The notes: generated by a model from the sequence alone, not told the origin. A DNA stretch of 6,043 bases from SW10 sp965657795 (GCA_965657795.1 CBFHQJ010000179.1:1-6043), one strand, 5' to 3'; shown: positions 1 to 5,987, counted from the first letter of the stretch. Numbers and translations: made by a program.

Positions 1-78
1 TCCCGGCTGGTGCTCCATCCCCAATCCTCGCAAGATTTCCCCTTGTTGACCATTGAGATTAAATCAGTGTTTCCCTAA
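1..78 (+). other. Short open tail in frame 1 ahead of the penicillin-binding protein gene
   Basis: Frame 1 is open from the first base of the window to a TAA at 76-78, giving about 25 residues that end in EIKSVFP. The conserved frame of the penicillin-binding protein opens at 63, so the two frames overlap by about 13 bases. The tail could be the end of an upstream gene, or the displaced N-terminal part of the penicillin-binding protein separated by an indel. It has no hydrophobic membrane segment and I recognise no family in it. Both readings remain open because the upstream sequence is outside the window. Confidence 0.2.
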
Positions 79-1319
79 AGCGCTCGAAAAAGCCACGCCC
101 AACTTCCCGGGGCACAATTTTTGACCGAAACCATATTCCTGTTGCAACCAACGATCAGAAGGGAAAACGCAACTACCCTTTCGGTAAACGGTTCGCCCAT
201 CTTTCCGGATACATCCGTGAGCAAAATTTCAAGCGCCCCGATCAACCCCAAGGACTCTCCGGCCTTCAAAAAGCTTTCGAGAAGTCACTCGCATTAGGAA
301 ATGATCTCCAGACCACTCTTGATTCCGACGTTCAGAAGCACTGCTACGACCTGCTCGCGCAGCAAGAATTTCCAGGCTCAATCGTCATCCAGAATCCCCA
401 CTCCGGCGGAATTATCGCCATGGCCTCCTACCCATCGTTTGATCCAAATCTCTTCATCCCAAGTATCTCAAAAAGGAATTTGGACAAACTACTACACGCC
501 GAGAATCCCCCCTTGATCAACCGCTCTGTGGCACTGGAACTTCCAGGGTCTATCGTCAAGCCCCTCGTCGCACTCGCAGGAGAATACAAGGGCCTCGGCA
601 ATCCGGAAATTCACTGCAAAAGCTTCATCCAGTTCGACAGAACAAAAATCAGAGACTGGAAATCAGACCGAGACGATCTCTTCCGAATTCCGGGAGCCCT
701 TGAGCAGTCATGCAACACTTACTTTGTGAGACTCGGTATTCGCGCCGGGCTCGATTCAATGACTGAGATCGGTAAGCTTCTACATCTGAACGAATCACCA
801 TTAGACCTAACGTTTTCCAAGAAGGGCCAGTGGATGATCTTTCTTCCCGACGAGGAACCGGATGACCTATCAATCGCAGTGGCTTCTCTGGGACAAGGTC
901 GCAACGTGATGTCACCACTTCATGTAAACACCATCACCTCGGCAATCGCCACAGGCTCATGGCACAAGCCCTACCTTGTTCTCGAGCAGGGACTTTTTCA
1001 AGACTCCACAGCTCTGATTGGCAAAGGAAAGATCACTGCTGCCAGTCTCGACAACATTCGCAAAGGTATGAATCTCACAATTCACGGCGACCGTGGAACT
1101 TCCAAGCTTGCCGCGATCCCTAATGTAACACTCGCTGGAAAAACCCGAACCGCTCAAGTGAATGCAAAAAAACGGAACAGCTGGTTCACTGGCTACGGCC
1201 CTTACGAGGACCCCGAATATTCCGTCACCGTCTTTCTTGAAGGAGCAGATAGCGGTGGCAGATTCGCCGCTCCCATGGCTGCCGGGATTTTCAAAAAGCT
1301 CCTCCTCGAAGAAGATTAA
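63..1319 (+). CDS. Class B penicillin-binding protein (peptidoglycan DD-transpeptidase), 5' end unresolved
   Basis: This encodes a transpeptidase-family protein that would cross-link peptidoglycan stem peptides in the periplasm. Numbering from the first codon after the stop at 60-62 (418 residues): the dimerisation-domain signature SRGTIFDRNHIPVA is at about 15-28, and YPFGKRFAHLSGYI and GLSGLQKAFEKSL follow. The transpeptidase domain starts at about DLQTTLDSDVQ (81-91) and contains MASYPSFDPN (120-129). The SxxK motif is SIVK (S163, K166; codons from 549), and the SxN motif is SCN (216-218). The third motif reads KTR (360-362, bases 1140-1148) instead of KTG. The first ATG is at 420, which would give 299 residues, but homology clearly continues upstream and no ATG, GTG or TTG exists in frame from 63 to 419. 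The usual N-terminal membrane anchor is missing, and the dimerisation domain is far shorter than in PBP2 or FtsI (full proteins about 600 residues), nearer the short actinobacterial PbpA type. The gene could be frameshifted, decaying, or a divergent specialised PBP. The family call is firm; start and activity are not. Confidence 0.85.
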   Translation: MSVSLKRSKKPRPTSRGTIFDRNHIPVATNDQKGKRNYPFGKRFAHLSGYIREQNFKRPDQPQGLSGLQKAFEKSLALGNDLQTTLDSDVQKHCYDLLAQQEFPGSIVIQNPHSGGIIAMASYPSFDPNLFIPSISKRNLDKLLHAENPPLINRSVALELPGSIVKPLVALAGEYKGLGNPEIHCKSFIQFDRTKIRDWKSDRDDLFRIPGALEQSCNTYFVRLGIRAGLDSMTEIGKLLHLNESPLDLTFSKKGQWMIFLPDEEPDDLSIAVASLGQGRNVMSPLHVNTITSAIATGSWHKPYLVLEQGLFQDSTALIGKGKITAASLDNIRKGMNLTIHGDRGTSKLAAIPNVTLAGKTRTAQVNAKKRNSWFTGYGPYEDPEYSVTVFLEGADSGGRFAAPMAAGIFKKLLLEED

Positions 1320-1365
1320 TCTAACATATCCAAAATACACTTCATCTTCTCAAATGATCGCTTAG

Positions 1366-1379
1366 TGTTCAATTGAACG
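1366..1379. promoter_or_regulatory. Candidate LexA (SOS) operator upstream of the radical-SAM/UdgX operon
   Basis: The bases read TGTTC-AATT-GAACG. The core GTTCAATTGAAC (1367-1378) is a perfect 12-bp palindrome ending one base before the ATG at 1380. From memory, the LexA motif reported for Verrucomicrobia is TGTTC-N4-GAACA, and this site matches it except for the last base. A repressor bound here would cover the start codon and probably block transcription of the two repair genes downstream. I could not pick out convincing -35/-10 hexamers in the 60-base gap. LexA itself is not in the window, so the regulator is inferred. Confidence 0.6.
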
Positions 1380-2660
1380 ATGCAATTACAGAAGAAGCTC
1401 GAGATCCTCGCCGACGCCGCCAAGTACGACGCTTCCTGCGCTAGCTCGGGGGGCACACGAAAGAACTCCGCCGCCGGAAAAGGCATTGGATCCACCGGCG
1501 GGGCCGGAATCTGCCATTCCTACGCACCCGATGGCCGCTGCATCTCCCTTCTCAAAGTCCTCCTCACCAACCGCTGCCTCTACGACTGCCATTACTGTAT
1601 CAATCGCCGCTCGTCCAATGTCCAGCGCGCCGCCTTCACCTCGGAGGAGGTCGTCAAACTTACCCTCGATTTCTACAAACGGAATTACATCGAAGGCCTC
1701 TTTCTCTCCTCCGGCATCATTCGCAGTGCCGACTACACCATGGAGATGGTCATCGAAGTCGCCCGCTCCCTCCGCGAGGATCACGACTTTCGCGGCTACA
1801 TTCACCTCAAAACCATCCCGGAAGCCTCCGTCGAACTCATCGAAAAAGCCGGACAATTCGCCGACCGGATTTCCATCAACATCGAACTCCCCGACGAAGA
1901 GAGTCTAAAAACCTTCGCTCCCGAAAAATCCCTCAAGCGAACCCGCATCGCAATGGGCAAGATCCGCCATCGAGTCGAGAACGCCAAGGAGGTCCGTCGC
2001 GATGCCCGCGGCCGGAAAGCACCCGAATCCCGCTTCGCCACCGGCCAAAGTACGCAAGTCATCGTAGGTGCCGACGGCTCGACGGACCAAACCTTCCTTA
2101 AGCGCTCTACCGATCTCTACTCGAACTACCGGCTCCGTCGCGTATATTACTCCGCCTTTAGCCCCATCCCGGAACCCTCCTCGATCCTCCCGCTCAAATC
2201 CCCTCCCCTCGTTCGCGAGCACCGGCTTTACCAGGCCGACTGGCTCATGCGCTTTTATGGTTTTGATGCCACCGAAATCGTCTCGGACGATCTTCCCAAT
2301 CTCGATCTCGATCTTGACCCCAAACTCTCTTGGGCCCTCCGCAATCGTCAGCTCTTCCCCATCGATCTCAATCGCGACGAAAAGCTCATGCTTTACCGCG
2401 TCCCCGGACTTGGTGTCAGGAATGCCGACCGCATCCTTGGCATCCGGCGCTATGGAAAGATCCGCATTCAAGATCTCATCCGCCTCCGTGTCTCGCTCAA
2501 GAAAGTGCTCCCCTTCATCATCACGGCAGACCACTCCCCAAATACCCGGGAACTCGATCACGACAACCTCCGCTCCAAATTCGCCCCCCCACCCGAGCAA
2601 CTGGAACTCGCTCTTGCGCCCTCAAAACAAGGGTCTCTCCTCGGAAAAGTCATCGATTAA
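1380..2660 (+). CDS. Radical SAM protein, putative DNA modification/repair type (UDG-linked)
   Basis: This 426-residue protein belongs to the radical-SAM family usually found next to uracil-DNA glycosylase genes and described as a putative DNA modification/repair protein; its reaction is not established. The 4Fe-4S/SAM motif CxxxCxxC is C66-LYD-C70-HY-C73. It is followed by an INRR segment, FLSSGI at about 108-113 (strand 2, SAM-binding region), HLKTIPEAS (142-150), QSTQVIVGA (223-231) and SAFSPIPE (258-265). A helix-hairpin-helix DNA-binding motif, YRVPGLGVRNADRILGIRR, lies at about 339-357, which supports action on DNA. Three more cysteines (C20 in KYDASCASSGG, C45, C54 in DGRCISLLK) lie in N-terminal segments that I recall as conserved in this family. 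The start at 1380 is supported by the family-like N-terminus. No Shine-Dalgarno site is visible, because the palindrome occupies that position. The stop lies 3 bases before the next ATG, so the two genes are almost certainly co-transcribed. The C-terminal 40 residues after the HhH are low in recognisable features. Confidence 0.9.
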   Translation: MQLQKKLEILADAAKYDASCASSGGTRKNSAAGKGIGSTGGAGICHSYAPDGRCISLLKVLLTNRCLYDCHYCINRRSSNVQRAAFTSEEVVKLTLDFYKRNYIEGLFLSSGIIRSADYTMEMVIEVARSLREDHDFRGYIHLKTIPEASVELIEKAGQFADRISINIELPDEESLKTFAPEKSLKRTRIAMGKIRHRVENAKEVRRDARGRKAPESRFATGQSTQVIVGADGSTDQTFLKRSTDLYSNYRLRRVYYSAFSPIPEPSSILPLKSPPLVREHRLYQADWLMRFYGFDATEIVSDDLPNLDLDLDPKLSWALRNRQLFPIDLNRDEKLMLYRVPGLGVRNADRILGIRRYGKIRIQDLIRLRVSLKKVLPFIITADHSPNTRELDHDNLRSKFAPPPEQLELALAPSKQGSLLGKVID

Positions 2661-2663
2661 GCC

Positions 2664-4115
2664 ATGCTCACACTCACTGTCAAAGACCATTTTGAAGACT
2701 GGCGGGAGAAAGCCCGCGCGCTTCTCTTGGCAGACCTTTCTCCAACGGAAGTAATCTGGGAAGCTCCCGGCGAAAGCGGACTTTTTGCGACGGACGACTC
2801 CCTTCCCCAGCCGAAACTCGCTTCGCCTCCAAAAGTGACACGTGAGTTCCTTTCGCTGGCCGAAACAATCTCCCACCATCGCTCGTCCGAGCGCTGGGCT
2901 TTGCTTTATCGCACCCTCTGGCGACTCACGCTGGGCGGCGAAACCCACCTCTTAAAAAGAGGCACCGACCCTGACGTCACACGCCTCCTGCGCATGCGAA
3001 AGGAAATCTCGCGCGACATTCACAAGATGCACGCCTTCGTCCGCTTCAAGAAAACCGGAGAGGATCCAAAAACGGGACGCGAACAATTCATGGCGTGGTT
3101 TGAACCCGATCACTGCATCATGCCACTCACCGCAAAATTTTTCCAAAAACGTTTCACGGGGATGGATTGGGCGATCTTCACCCCGACGGGTTCTGCTTCC
3201 TGGGATGGCGAAAACCTCCGCCTCGGCCCGGGAGTTGAGAAGGTAGAAGTCCCCGAAGAGGAACTCGATGAACTTTGGCGCGGCTATTACAAGAGCATCT
3301 TCAATCCCGCACGCCTCAAGGTAAAGGCGATGCAAGCCGAGATGCCAAAGAAGTATTGGCACAACCTGCCGGAATCCGACCTCATTGCATCGCTCATTTC
3401 AGAGAGCCGACACCGCGTTCAGGACATGCGCGAGGAGGAACTTCGCCCCACCACCAGCGGAGGAAAAAACCCTTACCTAAGACATCTTCGCGACCTCACC
3501 AGGCAGGATGAAAAGGTCGTTCTCGATCCCGATGAACACATTGGCCAACCGCTTGAGCGACTTCGCGAGTTGGCCACCTGCTGCCAAGCCTGCCCACTCC
3601 ACCAAGCGGCGACTGGAACCGTTTTCGGCGAAGGCCCTGCCGATGCCGAGATCATGATCGTGGGCGAGCAACCCGGCGACCAGGAAGATCTCCTCGGACG
3701 TCCCTTCGTCGGGCCCGCCGGACAACTCCTGGACCGCTTTCTTACAGAAGCCGGAATTGCTCGCGAAACGTGCTACGTCACCAATGCCGTGAAGCACTTC
3801 AAGTTTACCCCGCGCGGAAAACAGAGACTTCATCAAAGCCCAAACCTCGACGAAATCTCTCGCTGCAAGCCGTGGCTGGTGGGTGAACTACTCGAAGTGA
3901 AGCCCCGCATTCTCATTCTCCTCGGCTCGACGGCCGCCCACTCATTGATCGACAAGAATTTCAAAATCACCCGGCAGCGCGGCATCGTCCCCAACACTGG
4001 CCTGGCCGAGAAAGTCATCGCCACCGTACATCCCTCCTATCTGCTCCGCCTCAGAGGTCCACAGCAAGCTTCCGAACACGCTCTCTTCCTCAAAGATCTC
4101 CAACTCGCGAAATAA
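2664..4115 (+). CDS. DUF4130 - UdgX-type uracil-DNA glycosylase fusion protein
   Basis: This 483-residue, two-domain protein probably recognises uracil in DNA. Residues about 1-240 form a DUF4130 domain (RWALLYRTLWRLTLGG at 77-92, RKEISRDIHKMHAFVRF at 112-128, FTPTGSASWDG at 172-182) of unknown function. Residues about 295-483 are a family 4-like/UdgX glycosylase. They contain CCQAC (C307 and C310, likely Fe-S ligands), GEQPGDQEDLLGRPFVGPAG (334-353, motif 1), YVTNAVKHFKF (371-381), the loop RGKQRLH (384-390), RCKPWL with C401 as a probable third ligand, and HPSYLLR (456-462, motif 2). GEQPG rather than GEAPG, plus an R-loop ending in histidine, are the marks of UdgX, in which that histidine forms a covalent bond with DNA after uracil removal. 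Here the loop is KQRLH instead of the mycobacterial KRRIH, with the key residue at H390. The gene starts 3 bases after the radical-SAM stop, so it shares that gene's promoter and candidate SOS operator. The fusion with DUF4130 and the radical-SAM neighbour is a recurring bacterial arrangement. Confidence 0.9.
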   Translation: MLTLTVKDHFEDWREKARALLLADLSPTEVIWEAPGESGLFATDDSLPQPKLASPPKVTREFLSLAETISHHRSSERWALLYRTLWRLTLGGETHLLKRGTDPDVTRLLRMRKEISRDIHKMHAFVRFKKTGEDPKTGREQFMAWFEPDHCIMPLTAKFFQKRFTGMDWAIFTPTGSASWDGENLRLGPGVEKVEVPEEELDELWRGYYKSIFNPARLKVKAMQAEMPKKYWHNLPESDLIASLISESRHRVQDMREEELRPTTSGGKNPYLRHLRDLTRQDEKVVLDPDEHIGQPLERLRELATCCQACPLHQAATGTVFGEGPADAEIMIVGEQPGDQEDLLGRPFVGPAGQLLDRFLTEAGIARETCYVTNAVKHFKFTPRGKQRLHQSPNLDEISRCKPWLVGELLEVKPRILILLGSTAAHSLIDKNFKITRQRGIVPNTGLAEKVIATVHPSYLLRLRGPQQASEHALFLKDLQLAK

Positions 4116-4172
4116 TCGCCAAGGAGGGGCTGTCTCCAGACTGCCCTTAGCCACCATCGATGCTCCTTGACT

Positions 4173-4187
4173 GAGACCAGGGGTCTC
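4173..4187. repeat. Small inverted repeat GAGACC-AGG-GGTCTC
   Basis: A 6-bp perfect stem with a 3-base loop sits 57 bases after the glycosylase stop codon. No T-run follows on the + strand (CTGAAAAAAG comes next), so it is not a standard terminator for the + operon. It might help end or protect that transcript. A 7-bp long-loop pairing of CAAGGAG (4120-4126) with CTCCTTG (4163-4169) lies just upstream and is weaker still. Confidence 0.3.
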
Positions 4188-4190
4188 CTG

Positions 4191-4257
4191 AAAAAAGTAG
4201 CCGAAAGCTCCAGCTTTTGGTCCCTGCCACGCTGCGAAAGCTGGAGCTTTCGGCTAC
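4191..4257 (-). terminator. Rho-independent terminator of the CNNM/CorC gene (21-bp stem, T6 tail)
   Basis: Bases 4197-4217 and 4237-4257 are a perfect 21-bp inverted repeat with a 19-base loop. Read on the - strand, the stem is followed at once by six T residues (4196-4191). It lies 15 bases beyond the stop codon of the CNNM/CorC-like gene, exactly where a terminator is expected. On the + strand the stem is followed by CCCTCTTACC with no T-run, so termination of the + operon here is possible but less supported. Confidence 0.8.
4197..4257. repeat. Palindromic REP-like element (21-bp inverted repeat with self-complementary arms)
   Basis: Each arm of the long inverted repeat is itself a palindrome. 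The left arm region pairs CCGAAAGCT (4201-4209) with AGCTTTTGG (4212-4220), with one G-T wobble. The right arm region pairs CGAAAGCT (4235-4242) with AGCTTTCG (4245-4252). The element can therefore fold as one long hairpin or as two short ones, as in REP/BIME-type intergenic repeats. Position between convergent genes fits such elements. Whether it is repeated in the genome cannot be seen from one copy. Confidence 0.5.
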
Positions 4258-4272
4258 CCTCTTACCTTCGCC

Positions 4273-5670
4273 CTAACTCGCCTCGGCTTCTGGCTCTTCC
4301 TCAACCTTCTCCGGAAGCTTCACAAAGCGCAGTTGCTCGATCCGGCGACCATCGGTGCTGGTCACACTCGCTTCGAATCCCTCGACCTCGATCGTTTCAC
4401 CTGGGTCAGGCAGGTGGCCCAGTTGTTGGACGATGTATCCTCCTATCGTGCTGACCTCGCCACTTTCCAAATCAATGGCGGGTTCATGGTCTGAAAGTTC
4501 ATTGAGGCTCAAGCCTCCTTCGACCACAAACTCTTCTTTGTTGATACGAAGGAAATCGGTTTCCTCATCCTCATCGAATTCGTCGTGAATATCACCGACC
4601 AATTCCGCCATGATATTGTCCATGAAGACGAGTCCTGAAGCATCGCCGAACTCATCGACCACCAGCGCCAATTGGGCTCGCTCTTTGAGAAAATACTGGA
4701 GCAAGTCATCCAGCCTCATCGTGGAGGGAACCATTTTAAGCTCGCGCCGTATCTCCATAAGGTCAGGTTCCTCGTTCTTGAGAAGGCTCACGACATCCTT
4801 GATGTGGATCAAACCCTCGGTCTCATCAAGGTGTCCCGTCACGAGCGGAAAGCGGGTGTGCTTGGACTCAATCGCGAGCTCCAGATTTTCCTGAAAACTA
4901 AGCTCCAGATCTAAGACAACCACTTCGCTTCGCGGAGTCATAACGTCCTTCACCGAGACGTCGTTTAGCTCGAGAGCATTGATCAAGATCTCGCGCTCGG
5001 TCTCGGTTACCTCCTGCTGGCGTTCGGATTCTTCAACGAGGAGCGCCAACTCTTCCGAACTATGGACTGCTTCGCCTTCCGAAACCGGGTCGATCTTAAA
5101 GACCTTCTTGAGCAACCAGTTCGCCGTGCCGTTGAGGATATAGATGAAGGGGCGAAAGACGGCGTAAAAAAGATGAAGGGGTCGTGCAATGACCAGGGTC
5201 GTGGGGAGCGACTTCCGGATGGCAATAGACTTTGGCAAAAGCTCGCCAATCACCACGTGAAGGAAGGTGAACGAGAGCATCGCGGTCATGAAGGTAATGA
5301 CTTTGATCCACTCCTTGCCCATCCCCGTCTTGAGAAGACTCGGGCCTACCAACTTCTCGATGAAGGGCTCACCAAGAAAAGCAAGCGCCAGCGAAGCGAT
5401 CGTGATCCCGAGCTGGTTCGCAGAAAGATAACCGTCGAGGTTACTCACCACGTGCTTGGAGATTCCCGCGCGGCGCGGCTTTTTTTCCAACTCACCCTCA
5501 ATCTGGCTGGGGCGGACCTTCACGATAGCGAACTCCGACGCCACAAAGAAAGCATTCAGAAGAAGAAAGAAAATGATCCCAAGGAGATACCAAGCTGCCT
5601 CGGCCCAAGTGGGATACTCAGTCGGGACTTCTCCCGCTGCGATTACCAAACTGAAGAGCGAATCAATCAT
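4273..5670 (-). CDS. CNNM/CorC-family membrane protein with CBS domains (hemolysin family, TlyC/YhdP-like)
   Basis: This 465-residue inner-membrane protein belongs to the DUF21-CBS-CorC_HlyC family. Members are linked to magnesium or cobalt export; the older name hemolysin is mostly historical. The DUF21/CNNM domain has four likely membrane segments at about 25-50 (AAWYLLGIIFFLLLNAFF, then VASEFAIVKVR), 84-108 (ANQLGITIASLALAFLGEP), 121-146 (ending in GELLPKSIAI) and 157-180. A charged linker rich in Glu follows (about 197-230). A CBS pair comes next, with VKDVMTPRSEVVVLD (240-254), TRFPLVTG (272-279), LIHIKDVV (287-294) and LALVVDEFGDASGLVFMDN (334-352). The C-terminal CorC_HlyC domain is at about 372-452 (FVVEGGLSLNEL, STIGGYIVQQLGHLPDPGETIEVEG). 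Length is normal for the family and no key segment is missing. The start at 5670 leaves a 12-base gap to the upstream fmdB-like gene, with no clear Shine-Dalgarno site, so co-transcription is likely. The ion transported cannot be told from sequence. Confidence 0.9.
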   Translation of the reverse strand: MIDSLFSLVIAAGEVPTEYPTWAEAAWYLLGIIFFLLLNAFFVASEFAIVKVRPSQIEGELEKKPRRAGISKHVVSNLDGYLSANQLGITIASLALAFLGEPFIEKLVGPSLLKTGMGKEWIKVITFMTAMLSFTFLHVVIGELLPKSIAIRKSLPTTLVIARPLHLFYAVFRPFIYILNGTANWLLKKVFKIDPVSEGEAVHSSEELALLVEESERQQEVTETEREILINALELNDVSVKDVMTPRSEVVVLDLELSFQENLELAIESKHTRFPLVTGHLDETEGLIHIKDVVSLLKNEEPDLMEIRRELKMVPSTMRLDDLLQYFLKERAQLALVVDEFGDASGLVFMDNIMAELVGDIHDEFDEDEETDFLRINKEEFVVEGGLSLNELSDHEPAIDLESGEVSTIGGYIVQQLGHLPDPGETIEVEGFEASVTSTDGRRIEQLRFVKLPEKVEEEPEAEAS

Positions 5671-5682
5671 CGTAGGGAGTCG

Positions 5683-5943
5683 CTAGACCTTATCATAGCC
5701 GCCATCGCAATTCTTCTTGAGAACGTTGAATCCGGCGGCTTTCGCCTCGGAGTCGGAATACTCTTTGGTGGCGACTTTGGTGTTGACCCGGCTGATCAAC
5801 TTTCTCACCGGGCGACGACAGAGAGGGCACTTTTCAAGTGCTTCCCGTCCAATCGGGCGTTGTAGCTCAAATCCTTTAGCGCAGACGCTACAACTCCCCT
5901 CCGGATCATCCGGATTTTCAGATTGATATTCGTAAATTGGCAT
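5683..5943 (-). CDS. FmdB-family zinc-ribbon protein
   Basis: This 86-residue protein begins MPIYEYQSE, the usual start of FmdB-type small zinc-ribbon proteins. Two CxxC knuckles follow, C18-SV-C21 and C39-PL-C42, which together would bind one zinc ion. The sequence between them contains the family-like FELQRPIG. The family name comes from a proposed regulator of formamidase genes in Methylophilus; the role of most members is unknown, so I assign no function beyond zinc binding. The C-terminal part (after about residue 55, EYSDSEAKAAGFNVLKKNCDGG) is charged, is probably less structured and holds a fifth cysteine (C79). It precedes the CNNM/CorC-like gene by 12 bases on the same strand and probably shares its transcript. 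The start at 5943 is firm because the conserved N-terminus begins there. The 5' leader is unusually close to a terminator-like hairpin. Confidence 0.85.
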   Translation of the reverse strand: MPIYEYQSENPDDPEGSCSVCAKGFELQRPIGREALEKCPLCRRPVRKLISRVNTKVATKEYSDSEAKAAGFNVLKKNCDGGYDKV

Positions 5944-5956
5944 GGTCGTAAGCCAG

Positions 5957-5987
5957 AAAAGGGTGCTGGCCAGAAAACCGCACCCTT
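5957..5987 (-). terminator. Terminator-like hairpin just upstream of the fmdB-like gene
   Basis: AAGGGTGC (5959-5966 on the + strand) and GCACCCTT (5980-5987) form a perfect 8-bp inverted repeat with a 13-base loop. On the - strand the stem ends in a short T-run (TTTT, then CTGG). This fits a terminator for a - strand gene that would end beyond 5987, most of it outside the window. The T-run is short, so an attenuator or leader structure for the fmdB-like gene is also possible. Confidence 0.5.

Noticed and set aside
301..516. ATG-started + strand frame of 71 codons at 301
   Set aside because: It overlaps, in another frame, the conserved DLQTTLDSD to YPSFDPN part of the penicillin-binding protein; the product is low complexity.
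957..1340. - strand open frame (127 codons) opposite the end of the penicillin-binding protein gene
   Set aside because: Antisense to the conserved KTR-containing region; no recognisable features.
1320..1379. Standard -35/-10 promoter for the repair operon
   Set aside because: Several A/T-rich hexamers occur, but no pair with good match and spacing stood out, so I report only the palindrome.
1905..2600. - strand open frame (231 codons) opposite the radical-SAM gene
   Set aside because: It is fully antisense to a gene with conserved motifs and shows no domain of its own.
2068..2754. + strand open frame (228 codons) inside the radical-SAM gene and into the next gene
   Set aside because: The product is a Ser/Pro-rich low-complexity sequence typical of an out-of-frame reading of a C-rich gene.
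4167..4454. + strand open frame (95 codons) starting in the convergent gap
   Set aside because: It runs through the long inverted repeat and into the antisense of the CNNM/CorC C-terminus; its sequence looks random.
5062..5865. Long + strand open frame (267 codons) antisense to the CNNM/CorC and FmdB genes
   Set aside because: It lies opposite two genes with clear family motifs, its product is highly charged with no recognisable domain, and it runs across the gap between the two real genes.
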